In this document: positions 25,242 through 33,886 of the stretch, in pieces
Layout: each line of letters opens with the position of its first letter
Position numbering within the stretch: the stretch's first letter is position 1
Assembly: GCF_031180885.1 (NCBI RefSeq)
Contig: NZ_JAPSLK010000020.1
Location: 54,451-118,450, forward strand
Direction of reading: 5' to 3'
DNA length: 64,000 bases
From: Saccharothrix sp.
Lineage (GTDB): Bacteria; Actinomycetota; Actinomycetes; Mycobacteriales; Pseudonocardiaceae
Notes under the pieces: model-generated
The model's input: only the letters and a program-made list of their open reading frames with translations
The model's database searches: none
What the model was told of the DNA's origin: nothing
Program-made: the position numbers and the translations under genes

Positions 25242-26048
25242 CTAGCCGGGTAGCTGGTCCGCCGGAATGGTTTCCGACGCCGGCGGGAGGGTGACGTCGA
25301 GTTTGCCGCCCCACTCGGTGAACCGGGTGGTCGACTGCTTGACCACCTTCCCCTCCAGCTCGAACCGGTACTCCGCCTTCAACGGCGTCCCCGCCCCGTC
25401 CACCCACACCACCGCGTTGATGGTCACCCCGTGCTCCGCCAGCTGCGTGTGCTGCAACTGGGTGTCCGAGTCCTTGATGACCTTCGCCATCTTCAGCGGG
25501 TCGACCACCAGGTCGTACCGGGTCGCCGCCACCCCGTCCAAGGGCTCCTCGGCCTTCGACACGATCAACGCCGCCCTCGGCTGGACGTAGTCCAGTTCCG
25601 CGCCCACGGTCGCGCCCGGGCCGAAGCCCCGCAGCAACGCCGTCACCTCGCCGTTGTTGCCCGAGGTGTACAGGCCCCACTTCTTGCCCGCCGGCATGGG
25701 GGCGCCCTCGACGTGGACGTAGATGCCCTCGCGGGCGATCACCAGGTCCATCTTGCGGTTCTGGCCGGCGGTGGTCATGGTCATGGTCATCGCGCCGGTC
25801 ACGCCCTCGGGGTCCTGGCGCAGGGTGCCGTCCACGACGTTGCGGACCTCGGTGGACGCGCCGTCCGAGGCGAAGCCCTCGGTGTGGAAGCGGGCGGTCT
25901 TCAGCTCGGACCGGCGTTGGTCGATCTTCTCCGCGAGCACGGCCAGGTCGCCCTTGGGCAGCGACGACGCCGTGGGCGGCGCGGTTTCGCCGCCGGACGT
26001 GCATGCGACCAGCAGGAACGGCATCAGGGCGAGCAGCAGACGGCGCAC
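25242..26048 (-). CDS. LppX/LprG-like lipoprotein
   Basis: A 268-residue exported lipoprotein. The GTG start is followed by MRRLLLALMPFLLVAC with a lipobox cysteine at residue 16, then a Ser/Thr/Pro linker. The mature part resembles the LppX_LprAFG family (half-barrel lipid carriers), with segments such as TARFHTEG, GTLRQDPEGVTGAMTMTM, MDLVIAREGIYVHVEGA and a C-terminal YRFELEGKVVKQSTTRFTEWG. In mycobacteria such proteins carry lipids or glycolipids across the envelope, and the ligand here is unknown. The gene lies downstream of the recG cluster. Confidence 0.82.
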   Translation of the reverse strand: MRRLLLALMPFLLVACTSGGETAPPTASSLPKGDLAVLAEKIDQRRSELKTARFHTEGFASDGASTEVRNVVDGTLRQDPEGVTGAMTMTMTTAGQNRKMDLVIAREGIYVHVEGAPMPAGKKWGLYTSGNNGEVTALLRGFGPGATVGAELDYVQPRAALIVSKAEEPLDGVAATRYDLVVDPLKMAKVIKDSDTQLQHTQLAEHGVTINAVVWVDGAGTPLKAEYRFELEGKVVKQSTTRFTEWGGKLDVTLPPASETIPADQLPG

Positions 26049-26063
26049 AGTGCGCCGACGTTA

Positions 26064-26297
26064 CTACTCCTCCACCGCGCGGTCGCGGCGGGTTCTTGTC
26101 AGCGCCGCCATCATCAGTTCCCGGGCGCCGGCGATCGGCATGGTGCTGAGCAGTTGCTGCGCGATGTCACCGCTGCCGCCGATGAACTGCGGCGCCCGGG
26201 CCTTGGCCAGTCGCGCGATCCGCTCGGCCGCCACCTGCTCCCGGCCCAGCAGCTTGACCAGGGTGCGAACGGAATGGGAATTCCACTTCGCCGGCAC
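26064..26297 (-). CDS. Small basic protein of unknown function
   Basis: A 77-residue candidate with GTG start 11 nt after the upstream membrane protein stop codon. The composition is typical of a real gene: mixed basic/hydrophobic helices (TLVKLLGREQVAAERIARLAKA, GSGDIAQQLLSTM, ARELMMAALTRTRRDR). No domain is recognised. It could be a short regulatory protein or the remnant of a longer gene. The start is uncertain. Confidence 0.4.
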   Translation of the reverse strand: MPAKWNSHSVRTLVKLLGREQVAAERIARLAKARAPQFIGGSGDIAQQLLSTMPIAGARELMMAALTRTRRDRAVEE

Positions 26298-26308
26298 TTT
26301 CCGCCGGT

Positions 26309-26929
26309 TCAGCGCAGCAGGACCTGCCACTCCTCGCGCACCGGCGGCAGGTCCAGGTCGAACTCCCACAGGAACGCCCGCCGCCACTGCCACCCGGTGC
26401 GCGCCGCGTGCACCATCAGCGCCGACCCGAGCAGCACGCACCCCACGGCGAGCACCGCGAACAGCTTCTGCCCGGCGTCACCCACGCTCCACGCCCGCAC
26501 CGCCACCACCACCGGCAGCGCGACCACCGCCAGGTCGAACAGCAGGCCCAGCAGCCGCCGCCACCACGGCCGCGCGTGGAACACCACCCCGGAGTCCAGC
26601 AGGGTGTCGCACTCGTCGGGACCGTGCTCGCGCAGCCGCATCGCCTCCGCGCGCCGGTGCCCGATCTCGTGCCACACCCGCACCAGCGTGGCCCCGCCCA
26701 GCACCAGCAGCAGCAGGTCCACCGCGTGCAGGAACCACGGGCCGGGGTTGGCCAGCCACGACAGCACCCCGGCCAGCAGCATCACCGCGCCCGAGGCCTC
26801 CATCGACCACAGGTACCGCGTGGCCACCCACCCCGGCACCATCGACCGCACGACCAGGTCGCGCATGTCCGGCCGGCCGCGCAACAACTCCAGCGCCTCG
26901 GCGTGCGCTCGGGCGTAGTCCCCCGGCAT
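26309..26929 (-). CDS. Four-helix membrane protein downstream of recG
   Basis: A 206-residue protein with a soluble N-terminus (about residues 1-38, MPGDYARAHAEALELLRGRPDM) and four likely membrane helices: two around residues 42-80, and two more around 125-150 and 155-175. A polar loop (HEIGHRRAEAMRLREHGPDECDTLL) separates the pairs. The family is unknown to me. It starts 5 nt after the recG stop codon, so it is very probably co-transcribed. The C-terminus is acidic/aromatic (FLWEFDLDLPPVREEWQVLLR). Confidence 0.65.
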   Translation of the reverse strand: MPGDYARAHAEALELLRGRPDMRDLVVRSMVPGWVATRYLWSMEASGAVMLLAGVLSWLANPGPWFLHAVDLLLLVLGGATLVRVWHEIGHRRAEAMRLREHGPDECDTLLDSGVVFHARPWWRRLLGLLFDLAVVALPVVVAVRAWSVGDAGQKLFAVLAVGCVLLGSALMVHAARTGWQWRRAFLWEFDLDLPPVREEWQVLLR

Positions 26930-26934
26930 CCTCG

Positions 26935-29790
26935 TTACGCCTTCTCCAGGTATTCCGCCCGTTCCTCGTCCAGCAGCCCGGCCACGAGGCCGGCCAGGCC
27001 CGGGTGGGCGACGAGGTCCGGGTCGGCGTCGACGACCTCGGTGGCCACGATCCGCGCCTGCGCGATGACGTCCTCGTCGCGCAGCAGCGAGAGCATCTTC
27101 AACCCCGACCGCTTGCCCGACTGGGCCGCGCCGAGGATGTCGCCCTCGCGCCGCAGCTCCAGGTCGAGCTGGGCCAGCTCGAAACCGTCCAGTGTGGACT
27201 CCACCGCGCGCAGCCGCTCCATGGTCGAGGTCCCGTCGGGCATCTCCGTGACCAGCAGGCACAGCCCCGGCGCGCTGCCCCGGCCGACCCGGCCGCGCAG
27301 CTGGTGGAGCTGGCTGACGCCGAACCGGTCGGCGTCCATGATCACCATGACGGTCGCGTTCGGCACGTTCACGCCGACCTCGACCACGGTCGTGGCGACC
27401 AGCACCTGCACCTCGCCGGACGCGAAGGCCCGCATCACGGCGTCCTTCTCGTCCGGGGGCATCCGCCCGTGCAGGATGTCGATCCGCAGGCCGTGCAACG
27501 GCCCTTCGGACAGCTTCTGCGCCACGTCCACCACGGCCAGCGGGGGGCGGCGGTCCGCGGAGTCGTCCTTCTTGGGCGGGGTGTCCTCCTCGCTCTCCCC
27601 GTCGCCGATGCGCGGGCACACCACGTACACCTGGTGGCCCTTGCGGACCTCCTCGTGGATGCGCTGCCACGCCCGGTCCAGCCAGGACGGCTTCTGCGCC
27701 ACCGGCACCACGGACGTGCTGATCGGCGACCGGCCGGCGGGCAGCTCGCGCAGCGCCGAGACCTCCAGGTCGCCGTAGACGGTCATGGCGACCGTGCGCG
27801 GGATCGGGGTCGCGGTCATCACCAGCACGTGCGGGGTGGACCCGCTCGCACGCCCGCTCAGCGCGGCCCGCTGCTCGACGCCGAACCGGTGCTGCTCGTC
27901 CACCACCACCAGGCCCAGGTCGTGGAACTCGACCTTGTCCTGGATCAGGGCGTGCGTGCCGACGACGATCCCGGCCTCCCCGGTCATGATCTCCAGCAGC
28001 GCCTTCTTGCGCTGGGCGGTGTTCATGGACCCGGTCAGCAGGGTCACCCGGGTCGCGTGCTCGGCCGCGCCCAGCTCGCCCGCCTGCCCGAGGTCGCCCA
28101 GCAGTTCGCTCAGCGACCGGGCGTGCTGCGCGGCCAGCACCTCGGTGGGCGCGAGCATCGCGGCCTGCCGGCCCGCGTCGACGACCTGGAGCATCGCCCG
28201 CAGCGCCACCATCGTGTTGTGCGTGACGATGAAGTGGTCGGTCACGTACAGCCGGGACGGGTGCGCGATCGAGATGCACTGCACCGGTTTCACGCCGACG
28301 AACTCGACCGCCTCGACGCGCCGGACGGGTGGCGCGGTGCGGTCCAGGGCGTCGCGGAACGGCGGGAACTCCTCGGGCAGCCGCACGGTCACCTCGTGCA
28401 GCTCGTAGCCGAACGCGATGCTGCCCGTGCCGCCCAGCGACTCGGCCAGCTCGCTGACGTACTCGGCGAGGTTCTCGGACTCGGTGCGGAACACCACGTC
28501 CACGCCGTCGCACCGGCCGCCGGTGGTGAGCAGGCCCTGGAGCAGTTCGTGGCGTTCCTTGACCGGCGCGAGTTCGACGCAGTCGACGTCCGGCGCGACC
28601 ACCATCGGCAGCCGCCACTTCGGGGTGCCGTCCAGGTCGTAGAGGTCGTCGCGCAGCTCGCGCAGGGTCTTGACCTCGCCGGTGTGCAGCTGCCACAGGT
28701 GGTCGAGGTCGCACTCGACGGACTTCCCGTCCGACAGCACCACCCGGTACACCTCGCGCTCCCCCTGCGGGAACACGCCGGTGACGGTCGTCGTGGTGCC
28801 GTCGGCGGCGATCACCTCGGCGCCCTCTTCGATCTCCCCCATCGGCACGAAACCCTCGGGGGTGAGCACGAGCGCGTCCAGCGGCTGGGCCTTGCCGGAG
28901 CCGACCTCGCCCTGGAGCAGCCGGTTCATCGGGTGCTCGCCGGACAGGTCGCGCGCGATCGCCCCGCCGACCTCCTGCTGGCCCTTGGTGAGCTCGAACG
29001 GCAGCCGCGCGTCGAACGCGTCCCGCACCATGCCGGGCTTGGGCGGGCACGCGGGCGCGGGCCGGGCGGTGGCGGACTTGCGGCGCTGGGCCAGGGCGAG
29101 CTGCACGGCCAGCGCCTCGTCCCACTTCAGGCGCTGCTGGGCGAGGGTGATCTCGGCCCAGCTCTCGGGCCGGTGGACGAACCGGATCGCCTTCTCCAGC
29201 CCGATGAGGTCCTGCGACTCGCGCAGCCGCTCCGGCAGCGGGTCCTCGTCCACCCCCTCCCACACGGCCAGCACCTGCTCGACGCAGTTGGACACGTGCC
29301 AGGACTGGATGCCCTGCGCCGCCGGGTAGACCGGGATGAACGCACCCGCGAACTTCGCCGCCGCGTCGTCGGACGCGGCGTCGAGCACCTGGTAGTCGGG
29401 GTGGGCGAGCTGGAGCTTGCCGTTGAACATGCCGACCTTGCCCGCGAACATGGCCTCGCGCCCCGGCAGCAGCTCCCGCTCGACGGCCCGCGACCCGCGC
29501 CCGAAGAACACCAGGTGCAGGTCCGAGGACCCGTCGGTGATCACGGCTTCGAGCAGTTCCCCGTTGCGGCTCTTCATCCTGCGGTGCCGAACGCTCTTCA
29601 CGCGTGCTTGGACGGTGGCGTGCTCGCCCAGTTCCAGGCCCTTGATCTCGGTGAGCTTGCCGCGCTCGTCGTAGCGGCGCGGGTAGTGCCGCAGCAGCTC
29701 ACCGACCGTCGTCAGGCCGAGCCCGCTCTCCAGCGCGTCGGCGCTCTTCTTGCCCAGCACCGACACCAGTTTGTCGTCGAAGGTCGTCAT
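26935..29790 (-). CDS. recG: ATP-dependent DNA helicase RecG, interrupted by an intein
   Basis: RecG remodels stalled replication forks and branches Holliday junctions. The precursor is 951 residues, and removing residues 301-525 leaves 726, the normal RecG length. The N-terminal wedge/OB region is present. The Walker A motif GEVGSGKT is split after its Lys300 by the intein and resumes at Thr526 (TMVALRAM). The remaining motifs are intact: DEQH box (LVVVDEQHRFGVEQR), MTATPIPRT, ILHGRMPPDEKD, TTVVEVGVNVPNA, QLHQLRGRVGRG. RecG would be inactive until splicing because the ATP site is broken. It is followed by a membrane protein gene and preceded by the DAK2 gene, as in M. tuberculosis. Confidence 0.96.
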   Translation of the reverse strand: MTTFDDKLVSVLGKKSADALESGLGLTTVGELLRHYPRRYDERGKLTEIKGLELGEHATVQARVKSVRHRRMKSRNGELLEAVITDGSSDLHLVFFGRGSRAVERELLPGREAMFAGKVGMFNGKLQLAHPDYQVLDAASDDAAAKFAGAFIPVYPAAQGIQSWHVSNCVEQVLAVWEGVDEDPLPERLRESQDLIGLEKAIRFVHRPESWAEITLAQQRLKWDEALAVQLALAQRRKSATARPAPACPPKPGMVRDAFDARLPFELTKGQQEVGGAIARDLSGEHPMNRLLQGEVGSGKAQPLDALVLTPEGFVPMGEIEEGAEVIAADGTTTTVTGVFPQGEREVYRVVLSDGKSVECDLDHLWQLHTGEVKTLRELRDDLYDLDGTPKWRLPMVVAPDVDCVELAPVKERHELLQGLLTTGGRCDGVDVVFRTESENLAEYVSELAESLGGTGSIAFGYELHEVTVRLPEEFPPFRDALDRTAPPVRRVEAVEFVGVKPVQCISIAHPSRLYVTDHFIVTHNTMVALRAMLQVVDAGRQAAMLAPTEVLAAQHARSLSELLGDLGQAGELGAAEHATRVTLLTGSMNTAQRKKALLEIMTGEAGIVVGTHALIQDKVEFHDLGLVVVDEQHRFGVEQRAALSGRASGSTPHVLVMTATPIPRTVAMTVYGDLEVSALRELPAGRSPISTSVVPVAQKPSWLDRAWQRIHEEVRKGHQVYVVCPRIGDGESEEDTPPKKDDSADRRPPLAVVDVAQKLSEGPLHGLRIDILHGRMPPDEKDAVMRAFASGEVQVLVATTVVEVGVNVPNATVMVIMDADRFGVSQLHQLRGRVGRGSAPGLCLLVTEMPDGTSTMERLRAVESTLDGFELAQLDLELRREGDILGAAQSGKRSGLKMLSLLRDEDVIAQARIVATEVVDADPDLVAHPGLAGLVAGLLDEERAEYLEKA
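28216..28890 (-). mobile_element. Class 3 (WCT-type) intein in the RecG Walker A site
   Basis: An in-frame insertion of 225 residues (RecG 301-525) lies between Lys and Thr of GKT. It begins with Ala (AQPLDALVLTPEGFVPMGEI, block A) and ends IVTHN, followed by Thr. A normal class 1 intein needs Cys/Ser at position 1. Here the class 3 hallmarks replace it: Trp66 in block B (DHLWQLHT, two after His64), Cys205 in block F (VQCISI) and Thr223 in block G (VTHN). The middle is reduced, with one LAGLIDADG-like remnant (ELLQGLLTTGG, intein residues 115-125) lacking a second motif. The homing endonuclease is therefore probably dead. Confidence 0.88.
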
Positions 29791-29804
29791 CGCCGACCAT
29801 TCAA

Positions 29805-31394
29805 CTACTCGACACCGACAACGAGTGCGGCGCCGGGCTGTCCACCGTGGTACGCCGTGATTTCAACCTCCGGATGGGCGATCCTCAGGTGGCTTTCGAG
29901 TGTTTCCGCGAGCCCGTCGGGGGCATCCTCGCCCAGCAGCGCGGTCACCAGCTCCCCGCCGCCGGCGAGCATCCGGTCCACCAGCCGGCACGCCAGCGCG
30001 GCCAGGTCGGTGCCGGCGGGCTCGACCATGACGACCTCGCCGTCCTGCATGGCCAGCAGGTCACCGGGCTCGCAGCGGCCGACCCACGTGATGGCTTCCC
30101 GTTCGGCGACCCGGACCTCACCCCGCCGGGTCGCGGCGGCGGCTTCGGCCATCGCGACCACGTCGTCGCCGGCGCGGCGGTTGGGGTCGTGCACGGCCAG
30201 CGCGGACAGCGCCTGCACCGGCGAGAACGCGGGCACGACGACGACGTCCTGCCCGGCCGCGACGGCGTAGGCGACGGCTTCGTCCACCGGGCCGCGCATG
30301 TCCTCGGCGGTGGGCAGCACGGTGACGTGCCGCGCCCGGGTGCCCGCGATGAGGGCGAGCAGCCCGGCCGGGTCGGCGGTGGGCGCCGCCGCGACCGCGC
30401 CCTCGGCCTCGAACAGCTCCCGCGCACCGTCCCCGGCGACCACCACGACGACCGCGCGGTCCTGCCCGAACCGGACCGCTTGCGCCTCGACCTGGTCGGC
30501 GAACCGGGCGACCGTGATCCGGTGCGGCCGACCCTGCTCCACGCCCGCCTCGATGGCCGCGCCGATGTCGTTGCAGTGGACGTGGACGGTCCACAGGCCC
30601 GCGCCGTCGCCGACCACCGAGACGCTGTCGCCGAGGGCGTTGAGGCGCTGCTTGAGGTCTTCGGGGTCGGTCGGGTCGTCGAGGAGGTACATGACCTCGT
30701 ACTCGAAGTCGGTGGAGCCGGCCTCGCGGGCGGTGGTCAGGGCTTCCGCGGTGCGCGGGGGCGCGGTGATCTTCTGGTGCTCGACGGGCTGCCCCGTGAT
30801 CACGGCGACGAGTGTGTCCAGCAGCACGACCAGCCCTTTCGCGCCCGCGTCCACCACCCCGGCCTTGGCCAGGACGGCGAGCTGGCGGGGGGTGTCGGCG
30901 AGGGCTTCGGCACTGGCCTTGGCGGCGGCGGTGACGACTTTGTCGAGGTCGTCGGAGGGGCAGTCGCGCGCGGCCTCGGCGGCGGCGTGCAGAACGGTGA
31001 GCACGGTCCCCGGGACCGGCTTGGACACGGCGGCGGTGGCCAACTCGTCCGCCCTCTTGAGCGCGGTGCGGATCGCGGCCCCACCCGCCTCGGACACCCC
31101 TTGGGCGGCTTCGGCCAGCCCGCGCAGGACCTGGGAGATGATCACCCCGGAGTTGCCCCGGGCGCCTTGGAGCGCGCCCCTGGCCAGGGCCGCGAGGGCC
31201 TGACCTGCGTCGTCGGCGCGGGTGCGCAGGAGGGAGTCCTGGGCGGAGCGCATGGTCTGGGAGAGGTTGGTGCCGGTGTCGCCGTCGGGGACGGGGAAGA
31301 CGTTGATGCGGTCGATGTCGTCCCGGTTGGCGTCCAGGGACCGGACACACGCGTCCGCCCACCGGCGCACCGCGACCGCATCGAGAGCCTGCAT
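29805..31394 (-). CDS. DAK2-domain protein, FakA-like (fatty acid/dihydroxyacetone kinase family)
   Basis: A 529-residue protein. The N-terminal DhaL/DAK2 domain (about 1-200) has the nucleotide-metal motif INVFPVPDGDTGTNL and RGARGNSGVIISQVLRG. A middle domain follows (about 220-320, EYEVMYLLDD). The C-terminal DegV-like/FakA_C domain (about 330-529) has NDIGAAIEAG and a GVE end. FakA phosphorylates fatty acids bound to FakB, and a similar role here is an inference. It sits upstream of recG, as in mycobacteria. The start ATG 31394 fits the family although no ribosome site is visible. Confidence 0.87.
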   Translation of the reverse strand: MQALDAVAVRRWADACVRSLDANRDDIDRINVFPVPDGDTGTNLSQTMRSAQDSLLRTRADDAGQALAALARGALQGARGNSGVIISQVLRGLAEAAQGVSEAGGAAIRTALKRADELATAAVSKPVPGTVLTVLHAAAEAARDCPSDDLDKVVTAAAKASAEALADTPRQLAVLAKAGVVDAGAKGLVVLLDTLVAVITGQPVEHQKITAPPRTAEALTTAREAGSTDFEYEVMYLLDDPTDPEDLKQRLNALGDSVSVVGDGAGLWTVHVHCNDIGAAIEAGVEQGRPHRITVARFADQVEAQAVRFGQDRAVVVVVAGDGARELFEAEGAVAAAPTADPAGLLALIAGTRARHVTVLPTAEDMRGPVDEAVAYAVAAGQDVVVVPAFSPVQALSALAVHDPNRRAGDDVVAMAEAAAATRRGEVRVAEREAITWVGRCEPGDLLAMQDGEVVMVEPAGTDLAALACRLVDRMLAGGGELVTALLGEDAPDGLAETLESHLRIAHPEVEITAYHGGQPGAALVVGVE

Positions 31395-31465
31395 GGCGGG
31401 GAGGGTATTCGATATCGCCAGGCCTTGGTTCGAGAGCGCAGCCGGCTTGGCGCGGGGGGCGCGCT

Positions 31466-31556
31466 CGGCCCTGGTGTGGAGGCCCGGCCCGGCCCTGGCG
31501 TGGCGGCGCGCTCGGCCCTGGTTCGGAGGCGCGGCAAGCGCGGTTCGTGGACGCGG
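31466..31556. repeat. Degenerate ~25-bp direct repeats upstream of rpmB
   Basis: Three imperfect units built on GCGCTCGGCCCTGGTTCGGAGGC occur between about 31466 and 31556 in the 286-bp spacer between the divergent DAK2 and rpmB genes. They have no coding role. Promoters of both genes should lie nearby; a TACCCT -10-like hexamer is near 31592. Confidence 0.5.
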
Positions 31557-31689
31557 CGTGCCCCGGTTTGGAGGCGTCACGACCGACGGGCTACCCTGTC
31601 CAGGTTGCCATGCCCGGCTGAGGCTTGTGCACGCTTGCGCGCCCGCCGGGGCGTGAGTACCGCTGGAGAAACCTTAAGGAGTGGCTGAC

Positions 31690-31881
31690 GTGGCTGCCGT
31701 GTGCGACGTCTGTGGCAAGGGGCCGGGCTTCGGCAAGTCGGTCTCGCACTCCCACCGGCGCACCAACCGCCGGTGGAACCCGAACATCCAGACCGTGCGC
31801 GCGAAGGTCTCGTCTTCGCAGCGGCAGCGGCTGAACGTGTGCACCTCGTGCCTGAAGGCGGGCAAGGTGGTTCGCGGCTGA
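31690..31881 (+). CDS. rpmB: 50S ribosomal protein L28 (zinc-binding type)
   Basis: A 63-residue protein. The start GTG 31690 follows AAGGAG at 8 nt and gives [20 protein letters not shown], the usual L28 opening. A GTG 9 nt upstream is less well placed. Two CxxC pairs (CDVC, CTSC) mark the zinc-binding paralogue, and [15 protein letters not shown] is diagnostic. Many actinomycetes carry a second, Cys-free L28 used under zinc limitation. A strong terminator follows. Confidence 0.95.
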   Translation: MAAVCDVCGKGPGFGKSVSHSHRRTNRRWNPNIQTVRAKVSSSQRQRLNVCTSCLKAGKVVRG

Positions 31882-31902
31882 CACCCGCGTTCTGACGTTG
31901 TC

Positions 31903-31936
31903 GAGAGGCCCCCGGAGCCCGCTCCGGGGGCCTCTC
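31903..31936 (+). terminator. Terminator of rpmB
   Basis: A 16-bp perfect stem (GAGAGGCCCCCGGAGC at 31903-31918 and its complement at 31921-31936) has a 2-nt loop. It lies 21 nt after the rpmB stop. No U-tract, as is common in actinomycetes. The next 200 nt to the ung stop codon hold nothing recognisable. Confidence 0.8.
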
Positions 31937-32138
31937 GGCGTGCTCGGGCGGTCGCATGTCATACCTCGGCGGGGGAATCAGCGGCAGGCGCGAGCGGCGG
32001 CACCGCGCGAGCAAGCGGCACCGAGGTAGCAGGCAGGTGGTGGCCAAGCCGGGACCGCCAACCGCGCCACAGCCAACCGCCCAACCGCTCCCAGGCCGGC
32101 CCCTCGCAGGCCGGCCGGTCAGCCGGTCCGGTCCGGAC

Positions 32139-32813
32139 CTACGGCAGCTTCCAGTCGATCGGCTCGGCCCCCTGCTGCACCAGCAGCTCATTCGCCCGCG
32201 AGAACGGCCGAGACCCGAAGAACCCGGCCGCCGCCGACAACGGCGAAGGATGCGCCGACTCGATGCACGGGAACGGCTCCAGCATCGGCCGCAGGTTGCG
32301 CGCGTTGCGCCCCCACAGGATCGCCACCAACGGCTCCGACCGCTCCGCCAACGCCCGGATCGCCTGCTCGGTCACCGGCTCCCACCCCTTGCCCTGGTGG
32401 GAGTTCGACTTGCCCGGCTGCACGGTCAGCGCCCTGTTCAGCAGCAGCACGCCCTGCTCGGTCCACGGCGTCAGATCACCGTTGGACGGCTTGGGGTGCC
32501 CCAAGTCGTCCACGTACTCCTTGTAGATGTTGATCAACGACTTCGGGATCGGCCGCGTCTCCGGCGACACCGAGAACGACAACCCCACCGCGTGCCCCGG
32601 CGTCGGGTACGGGTCCTGCCCCACGATCAGCACCCGCACCCCGTGGAACGGCTGCTGGAACGCCCGCAGCACGTTCTCCCCGGCCGGCAGGTAGGTCCGC
32701 CCCGCGGCCACCTCCGCGCGCAGGAACTCGCCCATCTTCGCGATCTGGTCGGCCACCGGCGCGAGAGCGCGCGCCCATCCGGCCTCGACAATTTCCTCTA
32801 GGGGACGTGCCAC
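32139..32813 (-). CDS. ung: Uracil-DNA glycosylase (family 1)
   Basis: Excises uracil from DNA at the start of base excision repair. It has 224 residues, the family length. The water-activating Asp67 is in [12 protein letters not shown], the second motif is [18 protein letters not shown], and the uracil-recognition residues lie in [22 protein letters not shown]. All catalytic residues are intact. It lies in the conserved thiL-ung-recG neighbourhood. Confidence 0.96.
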   Translation of the reverse strand: MARPLEEIVEAGWARALAPVADQIAKMGEFLRAEVAAGRTYLPAGENVLRAFQQPFHGVRVLIVGQDPYPTPGHAVGLSFSVSPETRPIPKSLINIYKEYVDDLGHPKPSNGDLTPWTEQGVLLLNRALTVQPGKSNSHQGKGWEPVTEQAIRALAERSEPLVAILWGRNARNLRPMLEPFPCIESAHPSPLSAAAGFFGSRPFSRANELLVQQGAEPIDWKLP

Positions 32814-32829
32814 GGCGGTGGACCCTATC

Positions 32830-33351
32830 TCAGTCGATCCGGCGAAGATCTTTGCGGTAGGTCACGATGTTGTTCACGTACTTGTCCACCGCGAACTGCC
32901 ACGCGCCCTCCGGCACCGTGTACCCCTCGCGCACGCGCGCCGGAACACCCAACGCCATCGCCCGCGAAGGCACGTGACCGTTGAACGACACCACCGCCCC
33001 GGCACCGACTATGGCACCGGTCTCCACCACGGCCCCGTTGAGCACCACCGAACCGGACGCGATCAGGCACCGGTCCGCGATGGTCGCGCCCTCGATGTGG
33101 ACGTTGTGGCCGATCACGCACTCCTCGCCGATCAACGTTGGGTGCACCTCGGTGCAGTGGATCACCGTGCCGTCCTGGACCGATGTCCGCGCGCCGATCT
33201 CGATGCGCCCGGAATCACCGCGCAGCACCGCCTGCGGCCACACCGAGGCCTGCGCGCGGATGTGCACGTCGCCGATGACGGTGGCGTCGGGGTGCACGTA
33301 GGCGTCCGGGTGGATCACCGGCTCGTGGTCGCCCAGCGCGTAGATCGGCAC
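32830..33351 (-). CDS. Gamma-carbonic anhydrase family (hexapeptide-repeat) protein
   Basis: A 173-residue left-handed beta-helix protein of the CaiE/PaaY/gamma-CA group. Hexapeptide repeats run from about residue 17 to 135 (for example [18 protein letters not shown]). Candidate zinc ligands are His65 (GTVIHCTE) and His82 (CVIGHNVH). At the place of the third His in typical GHxxxxHG proteins there is a Glu (GHNVHIEG), with a His two residues earlier. Enzymatic activity is therefore uncertain. The GTG 33351 has a GGGAGGA site. It follows the acetyltransferase gene by 28 nt. Confidence 0.82.
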   Translation of the reverse strand: MPIYALGDHEPVIHPDAYVHPDATVIGDVHIRAQASVWPQAVLRGDSGRIEIGARTSVQDGTVIHCTEVHPTLIGEECVIGHNVHIEGATIADRCLIASGSVVLNGAVVETGAIVGAGAVVSFNGHVPSRAMALGVPARVREGYTVPEGAWQFAVDKYVNNIVTYRKDLRRID

Positions 33352-33379
33352 AGCGGGTCCTCCCACGATCCTCCGCGAA

Positions 33380-33862
33380 CTACGACAACAGCTCCTTCGC
33401 GAAGCAAAGGCTGTCCGGATCATGCCGGTAGACACCGAAGTTGTCGATGCGCTCGTACCCGCTGGTCTGGTACAGCCGGATCGCCTCCGGCTGGCGGGTC
33501 CCGGTCTCCAGGATCATGCGCCGGCGTCCGGCCGCCCGCGCCGACGACTCCAGCTCGGCCAGGACCACCCGGGACAGTCCCCGCCCGCGCACCGAGTCCG
33601 CCGTGTACATGCGCTTGATCTCGGCGTCACCGGGTCGCACAGAACCGTCGGCCACGTCGTGCGCCCGCCAGCCGCCGCACGCCACCGGGGCCCCGTCGAG
33701 GTAGCCGACGACGAAGTGGCCCAAGGGCGCGGCGAACTGCGCGGGGTCGACCGGGGTGACGTCCTCGTGGCCGTAGCGGACCACGTAGACCTCCTGGAGG
33801 TCCATGATCAGCTTCACCGAATCTGCATGGTCATACGCCCGCGTGAATAGTTCCACATCCAC
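33380..33862 (-). CDS. GNAT-family N-acetyltransferase
   Basis: A 160-residue protein with the GNAT core: acetyl-CoA motif IKRMYTADSVRGRGLSRVVLAELE (about residues 83-106) and LETGTRQPEAIRLYQTSGYERI near the C-terminus. It is cytosolic with unknown acceptor. The start is GTG 33862. It lies between thiL (24 nt upstream of the next start) and the gamma-CA gene in a leftward run. Confidence 0.85.
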   Translation of the reverse strand: MDVELFTRAYDHADSVKLIMDLQEVYVVRYGHEDVTPVDPAQFAAPLGHFVVGYLDGAPVACGGWRAHDVADGSVRPGDAEIKRMYTADSVRGRGLSRVVLAELESSARAAGRRRMILETGTRQPEAIRLYQTSGYERIDNFGVYRHDPDSLCFAKELLS

Positions 33863-33886
33863 CAGGTTAATCGGAGCGTCCAGGCG

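Noticed and set aside
25132..26004. Minus-strand frame with HGQPALP-type heptad repeats overlapping the lipoprotein gene
   Set aside because: The repeats are the 21-bp DNA repeats read out of frame; the lipoprotein frame has a signal peptide, lipobox and family match.
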